Source of the DNA: Bodo saltans
Taxonomy: Eukaryota; Euglenozoa; Kinetoplastea; Eubodonida; Bodonidae
Assembly: GCA_001460835.1 (NCBI GenBank)
Contig: CYKH01002061.1
Location: forward strand, 3,121 to 29,088
DNA length: 25,968 nt
Direction of reading: 5' to 3'
Shown in pieces: positions 24,653-25,968 of the stretch. A program made the position numbers and the translations under genes. Position 1 is the stretch's first letter, and the number at the start of each line of letters is the position of its first letter. The notes under the pieces were generated by a model, which was given only the letters and a program-made list of their open reading frames with translations, was not told the DNA's origin and did not search any database.

Positions 24653-25968
24653 CACTATTGTTTCGATCTGAGAATGGAGCATCGCTGCGGAATCTTGCGT
24701 AGTGCTCGAAACAAGCTTCCCTCTGCACTCAATAACAGAAAGTGTTTATTCCCCCTTACAGCTTCTGCTTGGCTGTCTTCTCCTTTTTTTTTTGTATGGG
24801 TGACATGAACGTACGAGGTGCCCCTACTGCTCCTGCGAATCGACCGCAAACTTGTGGTGGGGCTGCGCTTCACGAAGAAAGAAAACTGGCAGCACAAACA
24901 ACAAGAGTTGAAAGTTGACAAGGAATACTTGTAAATCTTGAACCAATCAACTACAACACAACGTAGCGTTGTTGACAATCTCCACAATCCTTCAAAATTA
25001 ATTGAACTGCCGTTTCGATCTGGAGCAGAATCGATCATCGCTGCGACACTTGAGGGTGTACTCGAACGCTGGAACGATGTTTCGCCCTGCAACAAGCGAG
25101 AACGGAAAGAGTGTTTGCCAAGAGAGTGACGACATGTTTGTCTTCCCCTTCCCACTACATCGTGCACATCAATCTCCTGCCGTTGCTCGCTTCTACCCGG
25201 CGGCCGGCGTCTCTTTTCTTTTGTTTTGATTATTTCCTTACAGCACGGCGAGCATAACAGCTAAAGCGCAACAAATGTGATGAACGTTTATTAGTTGTTG
25301 TACAGTAATAATGTAAGCTTAACACCGGAAAAGACTCGAAAATAAGATGTGCCAAAGATGTTCACTATCGGACACCAAACGCGCCAAGATTCGGCGTGAC
25401 TTCCGTCAGCACAATCAGGCACACAATGGAATGCCACGTGCTCTTCTGAGACAGCAAACACGTCCACTCTGAAGCCATTCTGATACTCGCCACTCCAAAG
25501 AACGTCACCTCTCGCCTTTCGGCGAACAAGTTTTACTCGAACCACCCCTTGATGCTTTCGCTTGCAAGGCTTGCCCGCTTGAGGCAGTGAAGGAGTCGCG
25601 TATCTCTCGACGTGCTGGTCGACCGTTACTGTATTATTTGCGAATTCATCATTTGTGTGACTATGGCCCTAACGTAGCCGAGCCACCAGGTTGCCTAATT
25701 TCAGTACTAATAAGTAAGAACCTTTTAATGTGCAATGTATTTTGTTACGGGTGACACGGAAACAAACAAACATGAAATTTCCGTAAATTTGCATCGTTGG
25801 TGATTTGAAATTCTAACTACAAACGTTGCGGTGAATATCGTAGTTTATTGTGGGTTTCACTTGCTGGCGTTTGTGTTTCCACCATCGATGTATTCCTTGC
25901 TTTTGAAAGTGATTATACTGCATTTTTATGATGCGCCTTATTCAGCCCAACACACTTGCGCAATACTG
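24653..25968. other. Terminal region without a recognised family member
   Basis: About 1.3 kb. No array landmark (Walker motifs, SPWVSLAKVFEGAV, MSSxSWL) is visible in any frame that I read. Short + strand open frames (for example 24938-25129) and a longer antisense one (24655-25167, initiated by GTG only) have no recognised motifs. An antisense open frame at 25291-25668 is listed separately. Confidence 0.5.
25291..25668 (-). other. Antisense open frame of 125 codons without methionine
   Basis: The minus strand is open from just after a TAG (25669-25671) down to a TAA at 25291. It has balanced, globular-looking composition, with a basic stretch AGKPCKRKHQ followed by VRVKLVRRKARGDVLW and EYQNGFRVDVFAVSEEHVAF. 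It contains no ATG at all, so it cannot be a complete gene. It could be the tail of a decayed gene or element on the opposite strand, or chance. The family is not recognised. Confidence 0.2.

Noticed and set aside
1-25968. tRNA, rRNA, spliced-leader RNA, CRISPR or transposase features
   Set aside because: I saw no cloverleaf, no regularly spaced repeat array and no reverse transcriptase or transposase motif on either strand.

Overview
The window looks like protein-coding chromosomal DNA from a kinetoplastid protist, most likely a free-living bodonid such as Bodo saltans. This rests on several observations. Every convincing gene lies on the + strand, as in a directional gene cluster. No gene needs an intron. 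Several starts are preceded by a polypyrimidine run and an AG, as at spliced-leader acceptor sites. The predicted proteins begin with short Arg-rich leaders like kinetoplastid mitochondrial presequences. The species assignment is inference; no RNA gene or other marker is present to confirm it.

Nearly everything recognisable belongs to one tandemly duplicated family: eleven head-to-tail members plus at least two decayed fragments. Full-length copies are about 660-740 residues. In order they have (i) a basic leader, (ii) an N-terminal helical region starting with a DPxTWPKxW-type motif, (iii) a P-loop NTPase core with Walker A SPRGSGKT, a GRVIVRCC strand, a CELIRTHVESVTG helix and Walker B PLIILDTCELL, (iv) an ILVIGCNA strand, an ANVTxIGPL turn and a GGVPRLLRL lid motif, and (v) a C-terminal domain with LPSQLHPFL, YARYLL, W(E/V)xxxSPWVSLAKVFEGAV, AYIWCR, FAVPLQL and a terminal MSSxSWL. 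I call these STAND/AAA-like P-loop NTPases of unknown function. A link to trypanosome retrotransposon-hot-spot (RHS) proteins is possible but not shown by the sequence.

Layout: copy 1 (2-592, 5' end outside the window, N-terminal half only); copy 2 (1636-3849, full); copy 3 (4857-6010, frameshifted N-terminal half); copy 4 (6563-8599, full); copy 5 (9841-11001, N-terminal half); copy 6 (11233-13227, full); copy 7 (14228-16261, broken, with a probable internal inversion); copy 8 (17088-19280, full); copy 9 (19539-21734, full); copy 10 (22171-23241, N-terminal half); copy 11 (23960-24652, nonsense codon, homology ends after Walker A). C-terminal relics without their N-terminal halves lie at 4142-4281 and 8790-9196. 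The last 1.3 kb contains no family member that I can see.

The most interesting pattern is the split between full-length copies, which keep the ATP-binding residues, and half-length copies. Four half-length copies all stop within about 20 codons after the same ANVTxIGPL turn. Three of these four have also lost the Walker A lysine, and copies 1 and 3 share the same odd Trp-Val replacement. This suggests a second, possibly regulatory, pseudo-NTPase class alongside active NTPases, rather than simple random decay. Gene-conversion patches, an inversion and stranded gene ends show that the array is recombining actively.
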